A stretch of DNA of 64,000 bases. It comes from Eucalyptus grandis (taxonomy: Eukaryota; Streptophyta; Magnoliopsida; Myrtales; Myrtaceae). The DNA is taken from contig NC_052617.1 in assembly GCF_016545825.1 (NCBI RefSeq), forward strand, positions 52,209,382 through 52,273,381, given 5' to 3'. Positions within the stretch are counted from its first letter, which is position 1. Every line of letters begins with the position of its first letter. Below are positions 1 through 9,816 of this stretch, one piece after another. The position numbers and the translations under genes were made by a program. The notes below the pieces were generated by a model that had not been told where the DNA came from, did no database searches, and worked only from the letters and a program-made list of their open reading frames with translations.

Positions 1-777
1 CCAATGATCATTTATTCTCTTTATATCATTCTTGAAAGAAAGATTCGGTTCATGTTGCTAGTGTAGAAGGTTTTGCATGCACATGCCCTCAGATGATGTT
101 CGGCAGGTCTTCCAACCATCCGCTTTTAAATGCATACCCATCTGGCATGATGCAAAATGCATTTGTGTCATCTTTAGTCCTCCAGCGTAAACCCATTCAA
201 GAATCGACCCTAAAATTTCAAGTCCGTTACCTATGGAGCAGACTTTTAATGCGTTTAATAACATAATTATGCACTCATATGGATTGATCCAAGTCAATCA
301 GGAAGTGGTTTAGTGAAAATAGAAGTATATATACTCGTTCAAATTCGAAGCTGACAAATTTTGCCTAACAAGCACCCGGACTGGACAAAACCCTTAGAAG
401 TTCAGACAAGTACATTAGCTTTATGGGTCTTCACTGTCTAACAGCAATGTTAGGTTTGTCAACCTTGCAAATCATAAATAAGTTACATCAGAATCAATTT
501 CTCAATCGATTATCCAGAAATGTGAAAATCATCGATAAATGGTAAAGTTTGCTAATATGCGGAAGCATCAGTTCAAAGCCAGCAATGAACAATATACCTT
601 CTCCAGACTTTGACTACTTCTAATCACAATAACACGAATAGCAGTGAAATTCATACCATTCAAATCTATGCAGACAATGACATAACTCAGAAAAGTAGCA
701 GGATAACTAACCTAACTGGTTCCACTTTCTTTCAATTTAACAAACACATCAAGTTCATTTGGCAAAAGTTATTATAC

Positions 778-1708
778 CAGCTGAACGACTATAAATATGA
801 GCGCGTGATCCCGAGCGACGAGGAATTGGAATTTCAATCTCAGCCACCAGCGATCAGCTGGCACATTTGCACGAAGCAGGAAAACTGCCCTGCACTCTGT
901 ACAGTGAGAAAAAGCAAAACCCTCCTGGCATGGTGGAGAAAGCAAACAAATAAGTAAAACTACTCCACATGAGATTTACAGAAATTACACGAATTGAATA
1001 TATCCATAAAGCCAATCTACTGAAATGGCATCTCATAGAAGTTAAAGAAAAATCTAATCTCTAATTCTCATGTCCCCAATAGCAGAAAATTGCATATCAT
1101 TCCCTTGGCAATCACACTGAGGAGATTTCGGCAAAGGAACAAAAATATCACCTTAGTGGCCCTCCAATTATCAAGACATGATCTATGGACATACTTTTGG
1201 GTTCCTTTGCAATGGCAGGGAGCAATCAAGTCCTCCCCTAAAAGATTAACCAAAAAAAATAGCTTCAACATTTTGTGGCAAAATGAAGATAGTCACATAC
1301 AACCTCAGCAATCAACTTCTTTTCTGATTCGAAAATAACAAGTCCCCTCCACAACTGTACCACAAATCTCCATGCACATGGAGAGAGAGAGAGAGAGAGA
1401 GGTGCTTTCCCACTCTGGTGACGAGAAAACCTAAGAATATAAAAGGATACCAAGAAAGGTAGCAATTACAGACCTTCATTTTCAAGGCATATGCGACACT
1501 GTGGTTGGTCTTTATTAACCAAACGACAAGTCTCATCGACATCAAGATTTTCTAAATCATCGACAGTTACAGCAAATTCCCCTTCAACAGTTGTTATTTC
1601 GGATGAAGATGAAGATCCTTCAGATCTCTCCGTGACATCAGACTGCTGCAAAATGGGTTCATTTTCTGAAGCATCTTCCCTATGACCATCATTAGCTGCT
1701 AATTGCAT
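778..1708 (-). CDS. RING-CH (RINGv) zinc-finger protein, partial; probable membrane E3 ubiquitin ligase
   Basis: Three exons are visible on the minus strand: 1708-1474, 1237-1152 and 924-778. The gene continues past the left edge, since I find no further exon in 1-777. Joined, they give an acidic Ser-rich N-terminus, then a C4HC3 RING-CH domain: CRICLENEGEDLIAPCHCKG, HRSC and CTEC carry the metal ligands. The conserved stretch after the domain (DRWWLRLKFQFLVARDHA) leads into a hydrophobic start of a membrane segment (LIFIVVQL). Family members are usually membrane-bound E3 ligases related to MARCH proteins. Junctions are GT-AG and phases close (exon 3 is exactly 49 codons). The exon containing ATG 1708 has an acceptor (atgatag) at 1742, with an in-frame stop just upstream, so ATG 1708 is the first usable start there; an upstream coding exon cannot be excluded. 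The family call is firm; the membrane and ligase roles are inferred from the family. Confidence 0.82.
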
Positions 1709-1741
1709 TGCGAAGGATAAAGAATCAGGACTGGACAGCAA

Positions 1742-3000
1742 CTATCATTGCGAGCTCTATGGTTCCTCCTGACCATCTCAACAGCAGCTCAAGTGCCTGG
1801 AAGTCAAAGGAAAAGTTACAGCGTCAGTGAAAGAGGATCCATTTTAAGTGTCAAACTCTAATCGTCCTAACTCATTACTTCACATGCGCATATTCACGAT
1901 TCGCCCCCAATGAACATCAGACAGTCGATGTCTCGGTTGATTCTACCCTTCTTCAATGTGACTTATCATGGAAAACTGAAAGGCATGCCAGTGAAAACTC
2001 AAGGCTACTTTCAAACGATTGATTAAGAGATAGAAATATATCCAGCTTTTTCGCTAGACTTCTTGAATGCTGATTTCTGCTTCCATTCGTTTAGCTCTAT
2101 GCTAGGTAGTTCGCACCAATCAGCAAGATATTAAGCCCATTTTTCACAACATTTAGCATAGAACTCAAAAAAGACAATCGGGGCTCCACGCCTGGTATGG
2201 TAAATACACATCTAATATCTGCAGATGCATACTGCATGAAGAGCTTCGTTAGCCGCCTAAGGCCACGAAGCCCTTTTACTGAGACGGAAAGAAATCTCTG
2301 CACCATAAGTGGTCGGCCATCCGTCCCTAAAAAGAGGAAGATGGATCAATAGCTGTCACGACCCGCCGCCGCCGCCGCCCCAAAATTAACCTCATCAGGA
2401 TCAATCTCATTGCTAGTTTGTCCGTATATATACAATTTTCGTAGCTAGAAGAAAACGCACGGCCATACAAACAGGCCACCTCCAGGCACGGAGGAGCAAC
2501 TGAAGACGAAAAACTTCCAAGAAAACAAAACAACAAAATCAAGGCCAACCGCATTGCTCCTACTCGGACAATAAACCGAGGGAACGCAGGAAGGGGGGCC
2601 AGCCAAGCAACCGGTACGACGCCGAAAATCTCACGATCACCGGATCGCAAACGAGGTCCGCGACCGCGACGGGGCGCGGGGAGACGCAATGCAGTACGGA
2701 ATCGACGCAGGGAACCAAAGGTCGGCGCCCCGAAGCCGCGACCGGGAATTCAGCTCGGGGAAAGGTCAAAAGAAGCACGCGAGGACGCGAATGCCCGAAC
2801 GAGGACGGAGAACGAGGGCTGACCTGCTACGGGCCAACCATTCCGAGGCCTCGGCGAGGTTACACCGACATGGACGCATCGGCGAGCAGGCAATTCGAGG
2901 GGCAATCTCGCGCCGGGGGGGAGAGCCCGGCTTCTAGGGTTTCGAGATCGACGCGAACGAACGAGAGAGAGAGAGAGAGATTCAACGACGCGACGCGACA
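1742..3000 (-). other. Probable 5'UTR intron, 5'UTR exon and promoter of the RING-CH gene
   Basis: No coding exon of the RING-CH protein is evident here. A plausible 5'UTR donor (gcag|gtcagc on the minus strand) lies near 2819. The base composition changes from AT-rich to strongly GC-rich between 2330 and 3060, as expected for a plant first exon and promoter. A GA run lies near 2963-2980. Open frames in this GC-rich part exist in several phases, have low-complexity content, and I do not believe they are genes. Confidence 0.45.
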
Positions 3001-3510
3001 AGGAAGAGAGCAGGGGAAGAGGAGGAGGGGAGCTGGACTTCGGACGAACCGAACGAAACGAAAAAAAAATTGAGGAGATCGTCGCTCTACCGAAGTTGAC
3101 TAAAATAATAATGGCGAGGGCGGAGGGTGGTCGTGTAAAGTCATGGTGCGGTGACGAATGATCGGAAGACGGACCAATGGTGGGCGAGCGAAGGAAAAAA
3201 CAAATGCGATTTTCCCTTCTGCTTTTCTTTTGTTTTTTTTTTTCGCGGCATTGGACAGAGAAATTCTCGCTGTCGATTCTTATCGTTCACTGGAAAACCA
3301 CGTGCTTCTTCGTCGCGCGAGCGAACTCTATCCGGTCCCGAATACGACCTGATCCGGATAAAACCTCCGCTCCCGCGGGCGCGCTCTGCACGAACCCGTC
3401 GGATTACGTGTTTCCGATGCGGGTCCCACGTGATCCGACCGCAGCCCATGCGAGATGAATTAATAATTCTTTTTTCCCGACCGATCTCTCCTAAATGCAA
3501 ATATTTGCTG

Positions 3511-3865
3511 AGAGAACGACATAAATGTTCCTCAAACTCTAATTTAATATGTCATGCTGTCTTTGAATTCTTAATTTATTCAAATATAGTCCTTAAATTT
3601 TAACTCAATATACAGCATCGAACCTTAATCTGATTCCTAAATCACGTGAAATTATCAAATATGATTCAAGTTCAAGGATAGCATATGTGATTTAGGGGGT
3701 AAATTGAATATGTATCAAAAGTTTAAAAATTTCAACCGAATAAAAAAATTTAATACAACATTGCACATCGAACCAAAATTTAGGAAATATATCGAATAAA
3801 TTAAAAGTTTATGGATGATATTGTGTATTGTGTTAAAGTTTAGGAATCATTTGTGTTATTTTTCC
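3511..3865. repeat. Foldback element with long imperfect inverted arms
   Basis: The first ~100 bases (from 'aacgacataaatgttcct') match, as an imperfect reverse complement, the last ~100 bases (ending 'aggaatcatttgtgttatt'). Shared phrases on the aligned strands include 'cttaatttattc' and 'cctaaatttt'. The element is AT-rich, about 355 bp, with no coding potential. This fits a non-autonomous inverted-end (MITE-like) element. Boundaries are approximate and I did not find a clear target duplication. Confidence 0.55.
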
Positions 3866-4511
3866 AAATTTGTTTATGGGCATAAACCGGACAAATTGGA
3901 CTTTTTTTATTTTATTTTATTATTTTGGTAGCCTAAAGTCCCGAGTCCGGATTCACTGGATTTGGACGCGCATGCCCTCGAGATCTTCTTTGTTTTTCCG
4001 TTGTTGCCATTCTTTTGGCCATTCAGCTCTGATCTTCCTTAAAAATACGAAGATAAAGAAGTGAAGTGGACTGCTGATGGGCTGGCCCAGGGTCTCGTAT
4101 ACGAACGATTTGTCTTTAATAATTCAGTCGAAATCTTGGAAAATAACAGACACCTGTTTCCTACCCGTGCCATCGACACGACGACACTGAACATTTCTAC
4201 AACGGTCTAGGGAACTATTTGAAGTCAAGGGACATATATAACATCAAACAAAATTTTGGGTAGCGAATTTAGATAACATTGCACATTAAACAAAAACGCA
4301 GGACTTATAATATCGTTATCCAAAATCAGAATGATGAGGTTAATAAGTTGAAAACATGTTGTGATTAACCCAAGAGTTGCATTCGAAGCTGGATTAATAC
4401 TCTAGATTCTTGATCGCAAGAAAGGCTCGCTAGATCATGCGTTAGGATCGAGGTTGACCAACTCACTCGCTACCTGCTTGACAATCACCTCTTGAGGACT
4501 TAGATCCGCAC

Positions 4512-4697
4512 TATTAAAATATATTACCTAATTTCGTTATCTCTCGAATCATAATTTTGTAAATCTAATTGATCGTAATTTCTGTTGTAATATTATGTTA
4601 CTATAAATGGCCATCTTATAAAGTTTACAAATAAGCTTTGTATAATTCATCAATAATATAAAATTTCCCAACTTTATTTTGTGCTTTATTCTTACCA
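4512..4697 (+). repeat. 5' LTR of the copia element
   Basis: It aligns along its whole length with 8638-8828. Shared features include 'tatctctcg', 'attgatcgtaattt' (attgattgtaattt in the partner), a TATA-like 'ctataaatgg' and the end 'ctttattcttac'. It begins TA (TG mutated) and ends CA. Confidence 0.85.
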
Positions 4698-4711
4698 TGG
4701 TATCAAAGTCA
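4698..4711 (+). other. Primer-binding site of the copia element
   Basis: The sequence tggtatcaaagtca directly follows the 5' LTR and resembles the complement of the initiator methionine tRNA 3' end (tggtatcagagc) used by most plant copia elements. Confidence 0.8.
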
Positions 4712-4956
4712 TTATAAGATTAAAAGAGTGCCAATTAAGTTTATTACAAGGTGGTGGTCATAGTCAATCATGTCATGTCTTGGCAAACTCGCCACTCTTG
4801 AGTGTTGTTATGCTACTTTCTTTAATTTTTTCGTAAAACCCGCACCACCATCAGATTCACTACCTCAAAAGAGCCAAATTCTGAAATTTTTAGTGTTGTC
4901 CACTACCACACACGCCTTCACGCTCCTCCTCGCTGACACGACCCTGATTCACCGAC

Positions 4957-5345
4957 TGTAATGATCCGGTCTTGTGAGGAATGGGAGCGTGGCTTCATCT
5001 CAAGTATGGAGAAAGGAACAATAATGAATTGAATCCCACATTACCCAAGGACAGTGAGATAATGTGCTATATAAGTAGTAGCATCGGTCTTAACTACCAA
5101 TGAGGCTTTTTCTAGGCAAAGCCTAGAAGAACAAAATTTTGAAGGCATAGGGCAAGTGAGTCTTATAGCTCAAAGTAGACAGTATTGTGGGAAGTGGTGT
5201 AAGAGGACGGCCCTTACAATGGTATCAAATTCAAGCCCAACCGAAAGTGTGTAGTTTGAGAATCAACCAGCCGAAAGCTGATGGGCCTATAACAAACAAA
5301 TCTCGTGAGAGGGATAGGAGTGTGGCTCCACCTCGAGGATGTCCT
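4957..5345 (+). mobile_element. Nested small LTR element (TRIM-like), 3' LTR truncated
   Basis: A TG...CA segment at 4957-5218 (tgtaatgatc ... cccttaca, 262 bp) contains a TATA-like 'ctatataag' and is followed at once by a second primer-binding site (atggtatcaaattc). At about 5300-5341 there is a diverged copy of its 5' portion ('gtgtggctccacctc' against 'gcgtggcttcatctc'). An LTR, a binding site, about 80 bp of interior and a partial second LTR is the layout of a TRIM. It interrupts the copia leader/gag region. A purine tract also precedes each 'tggct' copy, so the true LTR start could lie slightly to the right of 4957. Confidence 0.55.
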
Positions 5346-5726
5346 CCAGTGAGTTAGGATCTGAGAAGATCCTCACTGTCCAATTTTGCACGCACCCTTA
5401 CTTGCAACCACCACCCTCTCTACAAGTGAAATCCATGTGCAACGTGCCTCTCATGTGACCCGCCGTGCCTATTGAACAAGTGATGTCATTTGCCACGTTT
5501 TAGCCACACTATCAATGTATGTCTATCATGTCAACCTCTAATCGTGACTATTGACCACGTTGACTTACCATAGGCCTTCGTTGATCAAGAATTTATGAGC
5601 ATTGACTCATATCGATCGATGTTGACTAGATCGATTAGCCTACTTCTCAACCAATTCAACCCATTTTCAGCCGGTTCTTGGTATTTCTAACTATTCCTAA
5701 GATATTTTGACATCCTAAATTTATTT

Positions 5727-6470
5727 TTGGCTTATTTTCTCCATATCAACTTTGCAAGTATCGATTTTCATCAAACTCATTATGGAATCTATTGGGTTCA
5801 TACTAATATATTGCATATTATGGAAAAATTGGAAATTTCACTATACATTCAAACCATTTTGAATGGATTCAATATAATTTATGGACTCGAGAAATATTCA
5901 ATTATTGTACAGGACATTATGTCACTGGTGGTATTGGTGCACCTACTTAGATTACGGGTGAAATTGAGAAGAAAACTAGGATAGCAAGAATTATTACATT
6001 TCAAAACACTTTGAGTCCTTTTATTAGACTTTAGTTTGATTGTCTTAATATAGCAAAGGAAGCATGGGATCTTGTTAGCCAATATTCCACTTAAGTTATT
6101 TTCAATATTGCCCATCAATATAGGTCGTTAGGGAGTTGGCATCGCCTGCATCAAAAGACATGTCAATCTATTAATAATTTTTATCCTCCATGAATGCTAT
6201 ATGGGATCAACTAGCATTATCTAAACCACAATGGGACATTGACTTTTGATACTTGCAAGCTTGCTAAATATAACAATTGCATGCATGACATGCAACTTTT
6301 TTTATGGCACTTAGTGATGAATTTGAACTTGTGCAAGCTTCACTTTTACATCAACATTGCCTCATCTTGGGGTAGTTGTCTCAAATTGTTGATTGAGGAG
6401 ACTCGACTTGCTACCTTAAAGGCTTAAAGCTTTGTCCTCGCTTACAAACATAACGCGTGTTGCTCTTAGC
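5727..6470 (+). pseudogene. Copia gag remnant
   Basis: Fragments in shifting frames read like a copia gag polyprotein: AWDLVSQYST, SLGSWHRLHQKTCQSINNF, CKLAKYNNCMHDMQLF, and near the end LLIEETRLATLKA, a typical gag phrase (EE.RLATL.A). In-frame stops and frameshifts separate them, so no protein can be made. Confidence 0.7.
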
Positions 6471-7149
6471 TCTTCCTCTTCCTCTTCGTGCAGACAATAT
6501 TGTACGAATTATCATCAATCTGGTTATCTTGAATCCAATTATTATTGATGGTAGCACAGGCAACCTATAAAGACAAACAACCAATCAGAGTATAGAGGTC
6601 CACCTCAACCTACACATCAATTCACTATTGCTATCACTAAGGGTTCCACCGAAACTCATATGTTGCTATATCATTAGAACATTTTTGTTATGTTCTTCGA
6701 GAATTTAGTACTTCTAGCTCCTCTGTTCGTAGCACTTCTCCTCCATTGGTCACTCCAATTCATGGTTCTCTAATTCTGACTGCTTTAATCACATAAGTTT
6801 TAATTCCAATTTATTTAAGTTAAAATCATTCACTTCACAAGCACCTATTATTCATACGGCTAATAACTCACTTATGATTGTTAGTTATACAGAGGATATT
6901 TTGACGTCCAAGTTATCCTTACTTGACACATTCTTAGTTCCCATACTCGCTTTAAACTTGATATTTGTGGGACAATTATATAAACTTAGTTTTGGCATTC
7001 ATTTCTCTTCAAATGGCTATCGTATGCAAGATTTGTGGACTAGACGGACAATTGGGATTAGCCATAAAGTGGGACATTTTTTAAGTTTGTTTCCTTACAG
7101 CTTTCAAACTCTTTTACTGATCGTGCTACCATAGTTTACATTTGAAACT

Positions 7150-7640
7150 AGACATTCTCACTTAGGTCGCGCTTCTTTCTCTAGATTAGGTCCTTTGATT
7201 TTCAATTGTCATCTAGATTCCGTTAAGAATAAACATTTTGATTGCTTAACTTGTAAGTTGGGAAAAGATCACGCTTTACTATTTGATCTTGTTACTCCGT
7301 CTGTTATGCTTCCTTTGATTTGATTCACTCTGATATTTGGAAGCCATCTCCTATTCCAACTATGGGAGGATCTCATTATATTGTGATTTTTATTGATAAT
7401 CATTTCCGTTATGCATGACTTTATCTTATAAAGAATTGCTTTGAACTTACTCATATCTATCGTGATTTTGTTGCTATTATTAAAATATAATTTTCTCAAG
7501 ATCAGAGTTATCCGTACCAATAATGCCATGGAATACAAAGTAAGAGTTTCTTGAGATTATTTTCAAAATAATACTATCATGCATCATCTTATTCAGGATC
7601 TTCCCAACAAAATGGTCAAGTAAAGTGTAAATATGGGTGA
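7150..7640 (+). pseudogene. Copia gag-pre-integrase and integrase remnant
   Basis: HSHLGRASFSRL and HFDCLTCKLGKDH match the histidine-cysteine zinc-finger region before integrase. FDLIHSDIWKPSP, GGSHYIVIFIDNHFRY and IYRDFVAII match the integrase core, with the first catalytic Asp in HSDIW. GSSQQNGQV resembles the conserved S.QQNG. motif. Stop codons interrupt the frame at several points. Confidence 0.75.
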
Positions 7641-7849
7641 GTTTTAGATGTTGTACGCACCTCTCTTATTGAAGCCTCTTGTCCAAAACAATTTTGAAGC
7701 TTGTCATAGTGCTATACACACTGTCAATTGTATTCAATCACCAATGCTTGGATAGAATTATTTCTTGAAGAAGACACGCTTATATCTTCCTCTTCGGAGT
7801 TGTCTTCTTCTAATCTTGATGCAGGTACATCTGGAGGTTACTTCAAAGT

Positions 7850-8560
7850 TCTTGGACTATTATCTTTCTTGAGCTAAATATAACATTGATCTTCTTTCTC
7901 GAGCAAAGCTCACTCATAACAAGACTGTTATAGCTCCCATTGAAACTAATGACAAAGATGTGATTCTTCTTTTGAATCTCACTCTTTATCAACAATTTAT
8001 CGACAGTCTTATATATCTCACTATCACTCGTCCTGACATGGCCTTTGTTGTTCACATTGTCAATTAGTTCATGACCACTCCGTGAACCACTTATTTCACT
8101 ACTATTTTTCGAATTCTTCACTATGTCAAGTGCACCTTAATTCATGTTCTTCACTTTTCTACTCAATTTGCCTTAGAGTTGAAACCTTATTCGAATGTTG
8201 ACTAGTCTGAAGACCCAATTGATTGTGCTCCCCTACCAGTTCTTTCTAGATAACTCACTTATCTCATGGCACAGCAAGAAACAAGACTTCTTCGCCCAAG
8301 CCAGTACAAGAGCTTAATATTCTACTCTTGCTAATAGGACAACTAAATTATTATGGTTACAATGATTATTAGAGGACATAGGCGTCCGTGATAATGGTGG
8401 AAGATACTTTATTGTGACAATTGAAGTGTTGTTCAAATAGCACATAACGATGTTTTATATGAGTGCACCAATCACGTTGAAATATATGGCGCTTCGTGAC
8501 ACTATTCATCTCGTCTCCACTTCATTGGTTAATCAAACGGCCTATGCATTCACTAAAGCA
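7850..8560 (+). pseudogene. Copia reverse transcriptase C-terminus and RNase H remnant
   Basis: SLIYLTITRPDMAFVVHIVN is the conserved end of copia reverse transcriptase (G.LIYLT.TRPD...AV). Further on, LLWLQ and LLEDIGV, and then HIT...TLKY, match the RNase H end. The upstream reverse transcriptase core (YVDD region) is absent between about 7650 and 7850, so a large internal deletion has occurred. Confidence 0.72.
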
Positions 8561-8637
8561 CATCCATTCAAGTGTTTTCAAGATCTTTTCTCCAAAATTC
8601 AGTTGAATTTTTCTATGTCATATTGAGTTTAAGGGAA

Positions 8638-8828
8638 TGTTAGAAATATACTACATGATTTTGAGTATCTCTCGGATTGTAATATTGTAATGTTGATTGA
8701 TTGTAATTTTTATTGTAATATCATGCTATTATAAATAGTCATCCTACAAAACCTATTAATAGGCTCGTATGTAATTTATCGATACATATAGAAATTCCAC
8801 AGCTTCATTTTCTGCTTTATTCTTACGA
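8638..8828 (+). repeat. 3' LTR of the copia element
   Basis: It begins TGTTAG just after the purine tract and ends ttacga. It contains the TATA-like 'ctataaatag' and is followed by the CGCAC target duplication at 8829-8833. Confidence 0.85.
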
Positions 8829-8833
8829 CGCAC

Positions 8834-9816
8834 AACATTTCCACACATCATCCAACATCATCAAATTCGGGACTCACCATTCAGTCGCTACCAATCGCAC
8901 AACAATTGTCTCACCAGCTCGTGCACTCGCAAGGATGTAACACGATGATCGCACGGCCTACAATCATGATTTTGTCCGGTCGTGCCACGAGCCGAAGATT
9001 TAACGATCACAAGGTCTCTCGCATCTTCAAACAAATCAAGTGCTTTTGCTCGATTTTGTACTCTGGAAATGAGAGGAAAGATGAGGAGGATATCTTTCAT
9101 TTCCTTATTTCACAAGTGGCAAAAGTAAGGAAACAAATCACCAAGTCGCTTCAATCACCGCTCATCGAAGATAAGGCGTCAATCGTTAGATCACGGAACG
9201 ATGCATCTCAGCCGTCGATTGAACCGGTTTTTCAAAACTTCTCCTTCACGTGAGAGGATGCTTTATGCAGAAAGCCCGTAAATGCAACGGATCACGACAG
9301 GGCTACAGCCAGGACCCGATCCGTGGAGACAAAAAAGAAGTGCCCGAACCCGACGCGACGACGGGGGGCCACGTGGCACGATCACGTGGGTCGCCACCTA
9401 AGCCCATCCAAACGGTCCAAAAAATTCTCAGAGAAATCGGAGGAAAAAAAAAATATCAAAAGCAACTGCTTTCTGTACTGCACTACAACTACACATGACG
9501 TGACGCGATTTCATCGTACCAATTTGGCGAGATTTATCAGGGGCGGGGCCGGTGGGGACAACGAGAAAGATTCTCTCTCGGTCGCCGCCGTCGCCGTCGT
9601 GTCGCCGTCGTCGCCAGTCACTTCGCACTGTGTCTGCCGGTCTCCGCTGGAACTCCTCTGTACCGCTTTAGCGAAGTCTACTCCAGCAAGTCAAGCAGAC
9701 TACCTAAGCAACCCGCTCCTCTCTCTCTCTCTCTCTCTCTTTCTTTCTCTCTCTATCTCATCGATCGAGTTCACTCCCGAACGGAGAGAGGCGGAGCGGA
9801 GGAAGGAGGAGAGAAA
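8834..9816. other. Spacer and DWF5 promoter/5'UTR
   Basis: No gene is recognised here. A 115-codon open frame on the plus strand (from 8906) has no familiar domain and no splice or family support. The last ~100 bp contain a (CT)n microsatellite (about 9720-9752), common in plant 5'UTRs, just before the DWF5 start. Confidence 0.5.

Larger units (their letters stand above)
4512..8828 (+). mobile_element. Decayed Ty1/copia LTR retrotransposon, containing a nested LTR element
   Basis: Two related LTRs (4512-4697 and 8638-8828) flank a degenerate gag-pol interior. The 5-bp sequence CGCAC occurs immediately outside both ends (4507-4511 and 8829-8833) as a target-site duplication. A primer-binding site (tggtatcaaag) starts directly after the 5' LTR, and a short purine tract (aagggaa) precedes the 3' LTR. 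In order there are remnants of gag, the gag-pre-integrase zinc finger, the integrase core and the end of reverse transcriptase/RNase H, which is the copia order. Stops and frameshifts occur throughout and most of reverse transcriptase is missing, so the copy is dead. The LTRs have diverged to roughly 70-75% identity by eye, so the insertion is old. A separate small LTR element sits inside at 4957-5345. Confidence 0.88.

Noticed and set aside
58..297. 79-codon minus-strand frame, tested as a further RING-CH exon
   Set aside because: It does not match the conserved region expected after the RING-CH domain and lacks a convincing acceptor.
2750..3001. Minus-strand frame tested as the RING-CH N-terminus
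   Set aside because: It is Arg/Ser low-complexity, and I could not join it in phase to the exon at 1741.
3141..3603. Open frames of 64-150 codons between the RING gene and the foldback element
   Set aside because: Open in many phases, no domain, and partly inside the repeat.
8906..9253. 115-codon frame downstream of the copia element
   Set aside because: No domain, no splice context and no start context of note; chance frame in a spacer.
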